A DNA stretch of 64,000 nt, taken from positions 5 to 64,004 of the forward strand of contig NZ_JMKI01000035.1 in NCBI RefSeq assembly GCF_000712295.1. The letters are read 5' to 3'. This DNA comes from Synergistes jonesii. GTDB lineage: Bacteria > Synergistota > Synergistia > Synergistales > Synergistaceae. Each line of letters starts with the position of its first letter. The stretch's first letter is position 1. The position numbers and the translations under genes were made by a program. A model generated the notes under the pieces. The model did not search any database. It had not been told where the DNA came from and saw nothing but the letters and a program-made list of their open reading frames with translations. Of the stretch, positions 27,501 to 35,734 are shown one piece after another.

Positions 27501-28812
27501 GGGCAAGAACAACGGCGCGGTGAGGATAAGGATTCGCTCTCTGCTCGCGGCGATGAAGGCTCGCAAAGAGAGCGGGAACGCCTACGTCGAGCGCGCTCCG
27601 ATATCTCGGCCGCAGATCTCGGACGGCCCGCGCACACTGCTCTGCCCGCCGCTATCGCCGTTCCACTTCCAGTTCATGGAGAGCGTGTTCGAGGGCAGCG
27701 GCATTAACCTGCGCGTAATGCCGCAGGGCACGCGCGAAACGGTCGAGCTCGGGCTGCGCTACGTCAACAACGACGTCTGCTACCCAGCTATGATGGTCGT
27801 CGGCGAATTCATCTCGGCACTGCAAAGCGGCCTTTACGACCCCGACAGGACCGACTGCCTCTACGCTCAGACCGGCGGGCCGTGCAGAGCCAGCAACTAC
27901 ATCCACCTGCTGCGCGGCGCGCTTGACGCGGCCGGCTTCCCGCAGGTGCGCGTGCTCGCAGTCAACCGCCAGAAGGAGGGCGAAGCGGAAGCTTTCAAGA
28001 TTCAGCCTCGCACGGGCTGGCGCGCGCTGCTCGGGCTCTTCTACGGCGACCTGCTGATGCGCCTGCTGCTCCGCACGCGCCCCTACGAAGTCGAAAAGGG
28101 CTCGGCGAACGCGCTCCACGACGGCTGGGTCAGGCGCATAAAGGAAAACATACGCAGCGGCAGCTGGTTCCAGTATAAGAAGAACGTAGCCGAAATGGTG
28201 CGCGACTTCTCCGCGCTGCCGATCTGCGGCGTACAGCGCCCGCGCGTCGGCATCGTCGGCGAAATCCTCGTAAAATACCACGCGAACGCGAACGAAAGGC
28301 TGATAGACGTGATAGAAGAAGAGGGAGGCGAAGCCGTCGTTCCGGACATGGCGAACTTCCTCGCCTACTGCCTCTGCGACCCGATAGTCGCGAACGAACA
28401 TCTGAACGGCGCTTATCTGCCGCGCCTGGGCGGCGAATTCGGCATATGGGCCCTCGAAAAGATAAAGGCGCCCGTGGCAAAAGCGCTGGCGGGGACGCGC
28501 TTCGGCGAGATGCACGAAATAAGCGACCTCAGGGCGCGCAGCTCGCAGGTCGTTTCGCCGGCCAATCAGGGCGGAGAGGGCTGGCTCCTCACGGCAGAGA
28601 TGATGACCCTGATAGAATCCGGCGTACGCAACGTGCTCTGCGTGCAGCCCTTCGCCTGCCTGCCGAACCATATCACCGGCAAGGGCGTCGTGAAAGAAAT
28701 AAAGCGCCGCTACCCCGGCGCGAACATCCTGCCACTCGACTACGACGCGAGCGTGAGCACGACGAACCAGCTGAACAGGCTGAAGCTGCTGATGGCGACC
28801 GCAAGAGCATAG
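24598..28812 (+). CDS. 2-hydroxyacyl-CoA dehydratase activase fusion (BadF/HgdC tandem + HgdB-like)
   Basis: A protein of about 1404 residues. Two ASKHA ATPase domains in tandem begin with GLDIGSTTAKAVVLD (about 8) and GVDVGSTTTKLVLI (about 320). Each has the Cys motifs of the bridging [4Fe-4S] cluster (NETCAGGTGAF, NEACSSGCGSF). A Cys-rich linker (NCGGCGNKC, NRCERGG) at about 605-640 is followed by a DUF2229-like domain and a C-terminal HgdB/FldC-like region with NDVCYPAMM and QTGGPCRASNYIHL. The ATG at 24598 is preferred to 24592 because the GGGGG ribosome binding site touches the latter. Family members deliver low-potential electrons by ATP hydrolysis; no separate dehydratase alpha/beta genes adjoin, so the substrate is unknown. 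Confidence 0.9.
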   Translation: MELLHAGLDIGSTTAKAVVLDERDKIIFYRYGRHFADIRAAVERLVGEIKDSFSGAMLTLAMAGSGALEIARGMDVPFTQEQIACAASITRFLHGVDVCIELGGEDSKITFFGENGAEQRMNETCAGGTGAFIDQMATLFGTDASGLNELAKGYKTIYPVASRCGVFAKTDVQALLNDGAAKPDIAASIFQAIVNQTISGLACGRRITGRVAFLGGPLYFLSELRARFADTLHLTPEKCVFPRNPHLFVAMGAAISAKERDAMEAGALQRRAERFFISHGDERRGSCAPLFKSDAELAAFREKHSRCRAKRVDMKDYKGNAYLGVDVGSTTTKLVLIGEDGELLFAKYRLTGVGEPLAAVREALTELYSHMTPDIKIAASGVTGYGEKLIKAAFGIDVGEVETVAHAKAADFVLPGADFVIDIGGQDMKCLKIKEGVITGVFLNEACSSGCGSFLQSFAKSLNMEIGEFAREAEKSQTPVDLGSRCTVFMNSRVRQAQKEGASVRDISAGLVYSVVKNALYKVLKIKDPRELGEKIVVQGGTFKNDALLRAFELVTGREVARPDISELMGAFGAALAAKEQKCERSTLLSAKQIAEFKTTVTTTNCGGCGNKCLLTLTRFPDGRKYVSGNRCERGGTSEERKRLPANVFEKKYRRLFGYYRPLSESAAPRGVMGIPRVLNIYDNYPFWFTLLTELGFSVRLSSESPDENLGIDTIPSQTLCYPAKLAHRHITELIASGVKNIFYPVILHEKGEFDRAQNDYNCPVVTGYPDVSRLNIDKARESGVNFISPAVCIDSGESAAKTLYPALAEFGVAKRELRAAAEAAQKAREKYKADIAAFGAAALEELRREGGVGVVLAGHPYHLSPEVNHGIPELINGYGVTLFTEDSIMGLAEGLEKPQDVGAVDQWAYHSRLYRAAMVVARHPAFKNVELVQFNSFGCGLDAISAEQTAELLTRSGKLHTLIKIDEGKNNGAVRIRIRSLLAAMKARKESGNAYVERAPISRPQISDGPRTLLCPPLSPFHFQFMESVFEGSGINLRVMPQGTRETVELGLRYVNNDVCYPAMMVVGEFISALQSGLYDPDRTDCLYAQTGGPCRASNYIHLLRGALDAAGFPQVRVLAVNRQKEGEAEAFKIQPRTGWRALLGLFYGDLLMRLLLRTRPYEVEKGSANALHDGWVRRIKENIRSGSWFQYKKNVAEMVRDFSALPICGVQRPRVGIVGEILVKYHANANERLIDVIEEEGGEAVVPDMANFLAYCLCDPIVANEHLNGAYLPRLGGEFGIWALEKIKAPVAKALAGTRFGEMHEISDLRARSSQVVSPANQGGEGWLLTAEMMTLIESGVRNVLCVQPFACLPNHITGKGVVKEIKRRYPGANILPLDYDASVSTTNQLNRLKLLMATARA

Positions 28813-28825
28813 AGGCGCAGGCGGC

Positions 28826-28863
28826 AAAGCGGGAGGGCGGACTTTTCCGCTCACCCGCTTTTT
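28826..28863. terminator. Bidirectional terminator between convergent genes
   Basis: The stem AAAGCGGGaGgGCGG pairs with CCGCtCaCCCGCTTT around a short loop and is followed by TTT on the plus strand and AAA-complement on the minus. It serves the activase-fusion gene and possibly the convergent M20 gene. Confidence 0.75.
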
Positions 28864-28881
28864 ACGGATACGCCGCTGCGA

Positions 28882-30072
28882 TCATCTTTTCAGTTTGGCG
28901 AACTCTTCTTTTATTTCGACAAGGAGCTCGGGCTTCATCATCAGGTCGACGGCGGTTTTCGCAAGCCCCCTGATAAAGAGGAACGACGTCTCTATCGCCT
29001 CCCGGCTGCGCGCTTTCTCGGCGAATTCCGCCGTATGGGCGGAATAAGCGCGTCCGTCCGACAACGGCCCCATACCGCTGTTGAGCTGTATGGCCGGGCA
29101 TCTGTAGCTGACGTCGCCCAAGTCCGACGAGCCCATATGAGCTTCGTCGCCGAGCCATTTCATCTTTACGCCTAGCGCTTCCATGTTATCGCAGGCAAGC
29201 CTGTTGAGGGCCATGTTGCTGCACGTGTCCATAAAATCGACTTCGGCGGGCGTGATTTTATACGTGGTGCCGGTCCCGATCGCCGCGCCCTTGGCGCAGG
29301 CTTCGACCCTGTCGAGCAGCGGCGCGATCTCCGCCGCCTTGCTGCTCCTGACGTAGAAGAGCGCGCTCGTATAGTCCGGGATGATGTTTGGAGCCTTGCC
29401 GCCGTCGGTGATTATGCCGTGCAGCCTCACGTCCGGCTTGGTCTGTTGTCTGAGCGCGTTAACGAGGTTAAAGAAATTGATCATCGCGTCCAGCGCGTTG
29501 AGCCCGTTCTCGGGAGCGGAGGCGGCGTGCGACGTTTTGCCGAAGAATTCGACGGTGCGGCAGCAGAGCGCCATCGAGTTGATAGAGCTTGTGCTTTCCA
29601 TCGAAGGATGCGACATCATCGCTACGTCCATCTCGTCGAAGGCTCCCATTTTAGACATCACGACCTTCGCCCCCTCGGTCTCCTCCGCCGGGGTGCCGAA
29701 GACGTTTATTTCGGCCCCGTACTCGTCCGCGAATTCCGCAAGCGCTATCCCCGCTCCAACCGACATCATGGCTATCAGGTTATGCCCGCAGCCGTGTCCG
29801 ATTCCCGGCAGCGCGTCGTACTCGGCAAGCAGCGCTATTTTCGGCCCGGCCTTGGCGCCTTTGTAGACCGCACGGTACGCCGTTTCGATGCCGCAGTATT
29901 TCTCCGCGACGTCGAAGCCGTATTTCCGAAGAAGCGCCAGCTGCCATTCGACGGCTTTGCGCTCCTCCTTGCCAAGCTCGGGATTGTCATGTATCTTCAG
30001 GGTCAGCTCCGTCAGCTCGGGCTTCAGGCGTTCGACCGCCGAATCTATTCTCTGCATAATGTTCTGTTCCAT
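28882..30072 (-). CDS. M20-family amidohydrolase (AbgB-like)
   Basis: A zinc-dependent M20 peptidase/amidohydrolase of about 396 residues. Metal-binding features are EYDALPGIGHGCGHNL (about 86-100) and PAEETEGAKV (about 128). The dimerisation domain lies between about 175 and 300 (VEFFGKTSHAASAPENG). The sequence pattern is that of the M20D group around AbgB/PM20D2, which cleaves N-acyl or aminobenzoyl amino acids and dipeptides. The second ATG (30072), spaced 6 bases from AAAAGGTGG, is preferred over 30078. It follows a YfcC carrier gene by about 70 bases, so import and hydrolysis are probably linked. Confidence 0.88.
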   Translation of the reverse strand: MEQNIMQRIDSAVERLKPELTELTLKIHDNPELGKEERKAVEWQLALLRKYGFDVAEKYCGIETAYRAVYKGAKAGPKIALLAEYDALPGIGHGCGHNLIAMMSVGAGIALAEFADEYGAEINVFGTPAEETEGAKVVMSKMGAFDEMDVAMMSHPSMESTSSINSMALCCRTVEFFGKTSHAASAPENGLNALDAMINFFNLVNALRQQTKPDVRLHGIITDGGKAPNIIPDYTSALFYVRSSKAAEIAPLLDRVEACAKGAAIGTGTTYKITPAEVDFMDTCSNMALNRLACDNMEALGVKMKWLGDEAHMGSSDLGDVSYRCPAIQLNSGMGPLSDGRAYSAHTAEFAEKARSREAIETSFLFIRGLAKTAVDLMMKPELLVEIKEEFAKLKR

Positions 30073-30145
30073 GCGCATCCACCTTTTGAAGCGTATGCTC
30101 CCGCGTTCAGCAAGAGCATACGCCGTGTCGTATAGTTAGTTCAGA

Positions 30146-31555
30146 TCAGAACGGGCCGAGCCCGATAGACTGCGCCGCTATGACGAAAGCGAGCCCGATG
30201 GCGTACTGAATCATCATGACGGGCAGGAACCACTTCGCCCACTTCGCCCACGGAATTTTCGCGAGAGCGAGGCTTGCCATCAGCACCCCGCTAGTAGGCG
30301 TTATAGCGTTGGATATGCCGTCGCCGAGCTGGAAGGCAATGACCGCAGTCTGCCTGGTGACGCCGACCAAGTCCGACAGAGGGGAGAGTATCGGCATCGT
30401 CACGGCGGCCTGCCCCGAGCCGGACGGTATCAGGTAGTTCATCAGGCACTGGAAGACGTACATCCCGACTGCCGACGCCTGCGAAGGGAGCCCCTGAAGA
30501 AGAGTCGCGGCTCCGTGAAGAATCGTGTCAAGGATGTTGCCCTGATTCAGGATGTAGAGGATGCCGGTCGCAAAACCGACCACCAGCGCCCCGCTGCATA
30601 TGTCGGCCATGCCGTCCGCCAGCGCCTGTCCATAGCCGTCCAAGCCCATTTTCGCGACGACTCCTATGACGATCGACATTCCCAGGAAGAGCGCCCCGAT
30701 CTCGCTGAAATACCATCCGAACTTTAGCACGCCGACCACCAGCATCACGATAGTCGCCAGGAAGACGGCGATGACCAATTTTTCCCTCGTCCCGAAAGGC
30801 ATCTCTTCGTTTTCTTCGACGACCTCTTCTCTCGTGCGGTCGAATTCATACATCGCGCTGAGCTGCGGCGTCTTTTTTACCTTCAGCGCGTAACGGCACA
30901 CCAAAAAGATAGTGACGCCGAACATGACGGCCAGCATGACCGCCCTGAACTGCCATCCGCTGTAGGGAGGCAGCTCCGAAATGCTCTGGGCCACTCCTAC
31001 GTTGAAAGGATTGAGGATGGAACAGGCGAAGCCGGTCGACGTCGAACATATGATCATGGCCGTGCCGGTTATGGAGTCGAAGCCCACGCGGAGCGCAAGC
31101 GCGACCATGATAGGAATCACAGGAATAAATTCCTCGCACGCGCCCATTACAACCGTCATCGTAACGATCAAGACCATGATGACCGGAATCGTAGCCACTT
31201 CCCTGCCCGCCATTCCTTTGGCAAGCCTCCTGAGACCGCCTTCAAGCGCCCCGCTCTTCTGCAGTACGGCAATGGAGCCGCCGACGATAAAGATGAAGAA
31301 AATTATGTCGGCCGCCTGAGACATGCCTCCAGCCAGAGAGGACAGCGCCGTCATAAGGCTTACGGGCGTCTGGTCAACGTATTTGAACGAAGCCGGGTCG
31401 ATGACCATCCTGCTCGTCTCGTCGGCGGGATCCAGATGCACGCGCTGGTACTGTCCCGCAGGCACGACGTACGACAGAATTCCGCAGATCATTATGATAA
31501 GCATCAGCAGGACGAATACATGCGGCATCTTGAATTTGAGTCTTTTCTCGCTCAT
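30146..31555 (-). CDS. YfcC-family membrane transporter
   Basis: About 470 residues with about 12 hydrophobic helices. The opening RLKFKMPHVFVLLMLIIMIC followed by YVVPAGQYQRV and VDQTPVSLMTAL is the N-terminal signature of YfcC permeases. GFACSILNPFNVGVAQ and LIPSGSGQAAVTMPI are the two conserved helical-hairpin motifs. The family is thought to carry amino acids or small peptides (known only by homology). The ATG at 31555 has AAGGAGGTG upstream; the frame to 31591 is not used. It forms an operon with the M20 gene downstream. A paralogue lies at 45741-47165. Confidence 0.88.
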   Translation of the reverse strand: MSEKRLKFKMPHVFVLLMLIIMICGILSYVVPAGQYQRVHLDPADETSRMVIDPASFKYVDQTPVSLMTALSSLAGGMSQAADIIFFIFIVGGSIAVLQKSGALEGGLRRLAKGMAGREVATIPVIMVLIVTMTVVMGACEEFIPVIPIMVALALRVGFDSITGTAMIICSTSTGFACSILNPFNVGVAQSISELPPYSGWQFRAVMLAVMFGVTIFLVCRYALKVKKTPQLSAMYEFDRTREEVVEENEEMPFGTREKLVIAVFLATIVMLVVGVLKFGWYFSEIGALFLGMSIVIGVVAKMGLDGYGQALADGMADICSGALVVGFATGILYILNQGNILDTILHGAATLLQGLPSQASAVGMYVFQCLMNYLIPSGSGQAAVTMPILSPLSDLVGVTRQTAVIAFQLGDGISNAITPTSGVLMASLALAKIPWAKWAKWFLPVMMIQYAIGLAFVIAAQSIGLGPF

Positions 31556-31586
31556 TCCGCACACCTCCTTAAAAAATGTAAATAAC

Positions 31587-31628
31587 AGCATTTATCTAAA
31601 TGCTACATAATTACTTTTCATTTGTCAA
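31587..31628 (-). promoter_or_regulatory. Promoter and operator of the first YfcC-M20 operon
   Basis: TTGACA (31623-31628) and TAGCAT (31600-31605) are 17 bases apart on the minus strand. A perfect inverted repeat, AGCATTTA-TC-TAAATGCT (31587-31604), overlaps the -10 element and start site, as expected for a repressor operator. The regulator is unknown. Confidence 0.65.
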
Positions 31629-31844
31629 TAAATAAATGAACTATTTTAAAAATATTTATGTAATAAATTTCATATATAAAAGCCGGCTGGCGCCGGAAGA
31701 GACGCTTCGACGACCTCGCCGCTCGTCTTGCGGTGCTTCGGGACCTTCAGGATCCTTAGGGCTGAGTCTGTTGCCGGGGAGCTGATTTTTGTCAATTATC
31801 ATATAATATTATCGAGTCGACGGGACAGGGAGGAGCCTGCGACG

Positions 31845-31916
31845 ATGGATTTTGCGCGGTACATCGACGCGATATACGCCCGCGCCGCTGGAGAGATTCG
31901 TTTCATAAATTTTTAG
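31845..31916 (+). CDS. Possible short leader peptide
   Basis: 23 codons, MDFARYIDAIYARAAGEIRF plus three residues, preceded by GGGAGGAG at about 10 bases. It ends just before the inverted repeat at 31923-31996 and the IlvD-like gene. Ile occurs four times, but there is no run of branched-chain codons, so classical attenuation is doubtful. It could also be a relic. Confidence 0.25.
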   Translation: MDFARYIDAIYARAAGEIRFINF

Positions 31917-31922
31917 GATGAA

Positions 31923-31996
31923 GGGCGTTAGCCCTGAGCAGACCCGCGTGATAAAAAATAATGGGGCGCAACGCGGGTCTGTTCGCAGCAAACGCC
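31923..31996. repeat. Long imperfect palindrome, dispersed repeat copy 1
   Basis: CAGACCCGCGT (31939-31949) pairs perfectly with ACGCGGGTCTG (31971-31981), and the outer parts (GGGCGTTAGC / GCAAACGCC) extend the match. A related palindrome with the same core (GAGCARAYCCGCGTG) is at 59257-59335 beside an IS relic. It lacks a T-tract and is followed by the IlvD-like gene, so it is not a simple terminator. Confidence 0.6.
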
Positions 31997-32029
31997 GCTT
32001 ACGGGAAAAGAAAGAAGGAGGCAGGCACA

Positions 32030-33721
32030 ATGACATACAGGTCAAAGAAACTCGCTCTTTTTTCAGGACGCGGCTCTTCGTCACGCCGCGCGATCTACAA
32101 AGGCTGCGGCTACGACGACGCAGACCTTTCGAAGCCTTTGATAGGCATCGTCAACACCGCGAACGACGCTGGGCTCGGGCACGTCCACTTAGACCGCCTC
32201 GCCGCTCGCGTGCGCGCCGGGATACTTCAGGCGGGAGGCACGCCGTTCGAATTCGGCACGATAGCGACCTGCGGCGCAGTGCCGATCGGGATGCCGCAAT
32301 TCCGCTACGAGCTCGTGATTCGCGACGTGATAGCCTCCTCCGTCGAAATAATGGCCGGCGTCCAGCTGCTCGACGGGCTCGTCCTGCTCGCCTCCTGCGA
32401 CAGCATCATCCCCGGCGTGCTGATAGGAGGCATACGCTCCGGCCTTCCGTGCATCATGCTGACGGGCGGGCCGCAGGAGGTCTGCAAAAGCGGCGGGCGC
32501 AGCGTCGTGATGAGCGAGCTTGACCAGCTCGTTTTCGGCGCCGGCTACGCCGGCAGCGAAGTGGAGGAAAAGATTCGTTACCTTGAGGATCACGTATGCC
32601 CTGGTCCCGGCGCCTGCTCGCTTATGGGCACGGCGAACACGATGCAGATACTCGCCGAGGGGCTCGGCATGGCTCTGCCCGGATCCTCGACGGCACCTGC
32701 CGTATACGCCGAAAAAGAGCGCTATGCGACGCAGAGCGGGCGCAGAATCGTCGAGCTCGTGAGGGAAGGCGTGACCCCGAGGGATATACTGACGCGCGAA
32801 GCGCTGCTGAACGGCGTTATAATCACCCTCGCGCTCGCCGGCTCGACGAACGCCGTGCTGCACCTGCTCTCCTTCGCACGCGAAGTCGGCGTCGAGCTGA
32901 CACTTGACGACTTCGACAGGCTATCGCGCGAGATCCCCGTCATAAGCCGCGTGATCCCGACCGGGCGCGCGACTGTGATAGACCTCTACAACGCCGGCGG
33001 CGTTCCGGCGGTGCTTGGAGAGCTGAAGGATTATCTGCATGGGGAATGCGTCACCGTATCAGGCCGGACGATCGGGGAGCTCGCTGAGCTGTGCCGCTCC
33101 TCCGACCGCGAAACGCTGACCTCAGCCGACGATCCGGTATTCAAAAACGGCGGCATCGCCGTAATGCGCGGCAACATATCTCCGAACGGCGCGATCTGCC
33201 GCACTACGACGATCTCGGAAAAGGCGCGCAAATTCACAGGTCCCGCGCGTGTCTTCAACTCGGACGAAGAGGCGCACGGTGCCGTCGTCGCGGGAAAAAT
33301 CAAAAAGGGCGACGTCGTAGTGATCCGCTACGAGGGACCGCGCGGCGCTCCCGGAATGCGCGAGATGATGATGACGACCGACGCGCTCGTCGGCCTCGGC
33401 ATGGGACAGGACGTCTTCGTGCTGACCGACGGGCGCTTCTCCGGCTTCACCGAGGGCGCGGCCATCGGACACATTTCCCCTGAAGCCGCAGTTGGCGGGG
33501 CCATCGCAGTTATAGAAGAGGGCGATATCGTCAGCATCGATATTGAAAAACGCCGGCTCGACCTCGATGTTCCCGAAGAAGAAATAAACGCGCGCTTGGC
33601 GAAGTGGAAGCTGCCGAAGAAAAGGGAGCGCGGCATACTCGGCATCTACGCAAAGACCGCGCTGCAGGCGCACGAGGGCGCAATGATAGACGACGGGGTC
33701 GTCGACGAAAGACGGGTATAA
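32030..33721 (+). CDS. IlvD/Edd-family dehydratase-like protein with altered metal site
   Basis: About 563 residues, full length for IlvD/Edd. The start is the ATG at 32030 with AAGGAGG upstream. Conserved parts are [43 protein letters not shown] and LTDGRFSG (catalytic Ser). Two Fe-S Cys are kept (SCDSIIPG and GACS). However, the Lys of the usual CDK motif, which is carbamylated and binds Mg2+, is Ser here, and the DDGI Mg-ligand segment is replaced by TCGAVPIG. Classical dihydroxy-acid dehydratase activity is therefore doubtful. It stands between a YfcC operon and a convergent TRAP operon, not with other ilv genes. Confidence 0.8.
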   Translation: MTYRSKKLALFSGRGSSSRRAIYKGCGYDDADLSKPLIGIVNTANDAGLGHVHLDRLAARVRAGILQAGGTPFEFGTIATCGAVPIGMPQFRYELVIRDVIASSVEIMAGVQLLDGLVLLASCDSIIPGVLIGGIRSGLPCIMLTGGPQEVCKSGGRSVVMSELDQLVFGAGYAGSEVEEKIRYLEDHVCPGPGACSLMGTANTMQILAEGLGMALPGSSTAPAVYAEKERYATQSGRRIVELVREGVTPRDILTREALLNGVIITLALAGSTNAVLHLLSFAREVGVELTLDDFDRLSREIPVISRVIPTGRATVIDLYNAGGVPAVLGELKDYLHGECVTVSGRTIGELAELCRSSDRETLTSADDPVFKNGGIAVMRGNISPNGAICRTTTISEKARKFTGPARVFNSDEEAHGAVVAGKIKKGDVVVIRYEGPRGAPGMREMMMTTDALVGLGMGQDVFVLTDGRFSGFTEGAAIGHISPEAAVGGAIAVIEEGDIVSIDIEKRRLDLDVPEEEINARLAKWKLPKKRERGILGIYAKTALQAHEGAMIDDGVVDERRV

Positions 33722-33783
33722 AGAGCTAACCCAGGCAACGTTTTACTGTGCCGATGCAGCAGCATGCGGATATGAGGCAGATT

Positions 33784-33825
33784 AAAAAACAGTGGGCGAA
33801 GCATATGAAACAGGCCCCGCCCGCT
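33784..33825 (-). terminator. Possible terminator of the TRAP operon
   Basis: On the minus strand AGCGGGC pairs with GCCCACT (one mismatch) around a long loop, followed by GTTTTTT. It lies shortly after the DctM stop codon. The stem is short, so confidence is limited. Confidence 0.35.
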
Positions 33826-33846
33826 TGATGTAGTTGTGCTAGGGCT

Positions 33847-35148
33847 TCAGTTCGCCATCAGATCCGGCAGGAACATCACGACCTGTGGGAATACCGCCAT
33901 TATGAATGCAAAGGCCACTATTATCAGGATAAATGGCATCACAGAGCGCGATATAAAACCGATGCTGCGCTCGGCAAGTCCTGTCATCAAGAAGAGGTTA
34001 AAACCGATCGGCGGCGTTATGTTAGCGATCTGCACGAGCAGAATAACGAAGATGCCGAACCAGATCGGATCCAGACCATAGGTCTTCGCAAGCGGCAGGA
34101 ACATCGGCACCGTCATTACTATCATAGAGTAGCCGTCAACGAGACAGCCGAGAATGATATAAACCACTGTCATAAGTGCAAGGGCGGTGTATTTGCCAGC
34201 ACCCAGCGTCACTATTGACTCGCTAATCCAGCGCGGTAGGTTCAGGAAGCCAAGCGCAACCGAGAAGAAAGATGCACCGATTAGTATAAGCATCACCATG
34301 CAATTCGTGCGCACCGCGCTCATAAGGCACTCAGCGAACAGCTTCCATGTCAGGCAACGCGTAGCGATAGCAAGCACCAGCGCGCCAGTGAGGCCGACCG
34401 CAGCCGCTTCTGTAGGCGTAGTCCATCCAGCATATATGCTTCCGAGCACGAAGCCTATCAGTACGACTACCGGAAAAATCTTAGGCGTGCTCTTTATTTT
34501 CTCGCACCAGCCGTACCTTTCACTGTTTATTCTTGCGCCGCTTTCGCCTTTAGCTTTCGACGCTATCATGATGTAACCGCAGAAAAACAGCATCAGCAGC
34601 AAACCCGGCACAAGACCGGCTATAAAAAGTCTGCCGATGCTACAATTGGCCGTGACCCCGTAGATCAGCATCGGTACGCTGGGGGGGATAAGAATACCCA
34701 AAGTGCCGGAGCTCGTGAGGCTGCCGATCGACAGCATCTCGCTGTAGCCGCGGCGACGGAACTCGGGTATCGTGATTTTGCCGACGGTGGCTGTCGTGGC
34801 GTTGACCGAGCCAGTTATAGCGGCAAAGATGGCGCAGGCTATGACATTGACGTGCAGCAGACCGCCAGGCAGACCGGAGACCCACGGCGTAAGCCCGTCG
34901 AAAAGATCGTCTGATATCTTTGTCCTGGCCAACACCTCTCCCATCATTATAAACAACGGCAGAGCCATCAGGCTGCTGCTGTTGACGTTGTTCCAAATGA
35001 CACTGCCCAGCACGCGCATGACAGGCAGGTCGGTAAAAATAGCCAGCACAAGCCAGCTGGTGAAAAAGAGAGACACGCCGATCCAGACGCCGCAGCCAAG
35101 GAATAGCATAAGCAGAAGTATGACCGTGAGCAACGACTGCCATTCCAT
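33847..35148 (-). CDS. TRAP transporter large permease (DctM)
   Basis: A 433-residue, roughly 12-helix protein of the TRAP-T large permease family. Characteristic segments are ALPLFIMMGEVLARTKISDDLF, GSVNATTATVGKI, SLTSSGTLGILIPPSVPMLIYG and the C-terminal QIANITPPIGFNLFLM. It drives uptake of an organic acid, usually with Na+, from a periplasmic binding protein. The order binding protein-small-large permease is the standard one. The substrate is not deducible from the permease. Confidence 0.93.
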   Translation of the reverse strand: MEWQSLLTVILLLMLFLGCGVWIGVSLFFTSWLVLAIFTDLPVMRVLGSVIWNNVNSSSLMALPLFIMMGEVLARTKISDDLFDGLTPWVSGLPGGLLHVNVIACAIFAAITGSVNATTATVGKITIPEFRRRGYSEMLSIGSLTSSGTLGILIPPSVPMLIYGVTANCSIGRLFIAGLVPGLLLMLFFCGYIMIASKAKGESGARINSERYGWCEKIKSTPKIFPVVVLIGFVLGSIYAGWTTPTEAAAVGLTGALVLAIATRCLTWKLFAECLMSAVRTNCMVMLILIGASFFSVALGFLNLPRWISESIVTLGAGKYTALALMTVVYIILGCLVDGYSMIVMTVPMFLPLAKTYGLDPIWFGIFVILLVQIANITPPIGFNLFLMTGLAERSIGFISRSVMPFILIIVAFAFIMAVFPQVVMFLPDLMAN

Positions 35149-35158
35149 ACAAAATCAC

Positions 35159-35656
35159 CTACTTTTGTGAGCGCCCTGAAGCGAACAGCACGAAATTTAC
35201 ACAATACTGCAACAGCAGCAGCGCCGAGCCAATCGGCAGGAATATCTGCGGTATCCAGAGGAGCGTTTCGGATATCTGCATTGACCTACTGCCGTTAGCA
35301 AAAGATTGATCAAAGGTCTTATAGGATACCCAAGTCAGATACAAGGCTACAATGATCGCCGCAATATAGGCTATATAGTTAAGCGACCGAATTAATTTAG
35401 GGAATTTTTCCCTCAACAAATCTACAAGGTCCATCCTGATGTGTCCGTGCACAGCTTCGACATAACCAAGGCCCAGCATACTGCTGGCTGCCATGAGATA
35501 GCCTGTGAACTCGTCAGCGACATACAGAGTACTTGCAAAGCAGCTCCTGATGATTATCTCCGCGACTATCAGGATTGCCGCAGCGCAGATACAGAAGCCG
35601 GCCAACCAGCCAGCCAACTTGTTCACCTTTTCGACGATCTTGAATAAAGGCTGCAT
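35159..35656 (-). CDS. TRAP transporter small permease (DctQ)
   Basis: A 165-residue protein with four hydrophobic helices (for example LAGWLAGFCICAAAILIVAEIIIR and YIAYIAAIIVALYLTWV), matching DctQ. RMDLVDLLREKFP between helices 2 and 3 is typical. It forms the membrane complex with DctM, starting 10 bases upstream of it. Confidence 0.9.
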   Translation of the reverse strand: MQPLFKIVEKVNKLAGWLAGFCICAAAILIVAEIIIRSCFASTLYVADEFTGYLMAASSMLGLGYVEAVHGHIRMDLVDLLREKFPKLIRSLNYIAYIAAIIVALYLTWVSYKTFDQSFANGSRSMQISETLLWIPQIFLPIGSALLLLQYCVNFVLFASGRSQK

Positions 35657-35734
35657 GATTCAATCAATTCCCTTCAGAGCCTAAAAAGGGGGCGGCTGTC
35701 TCCTTGTGACGGACGCCTCCCCCAGCGGCATTAT

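Larger units (their letters stand above)
31629..32029. other. Intergenic region upstream of the IlvD-like gene
   Basis: No full gene is seen. It includes an AT-rich divergent promoter region, a possible -10 TATAAT near 31802 without a good -35, a 23-codon open frame with ribosome binding site (31845-31916) and a large inverted repeat (31923-31996), then the IlvD-like ribosome binding site AAGGAGG. Confidence 0.45.

Noticed and set aside
31845-32029. Branched-chain attenuator or T-box ahead of the IlvD-like gene
   Set aside because: The short frame has no run of Ile/Leu/Val codons, no T-box core was seen, and the hairpin lacks a T-run.
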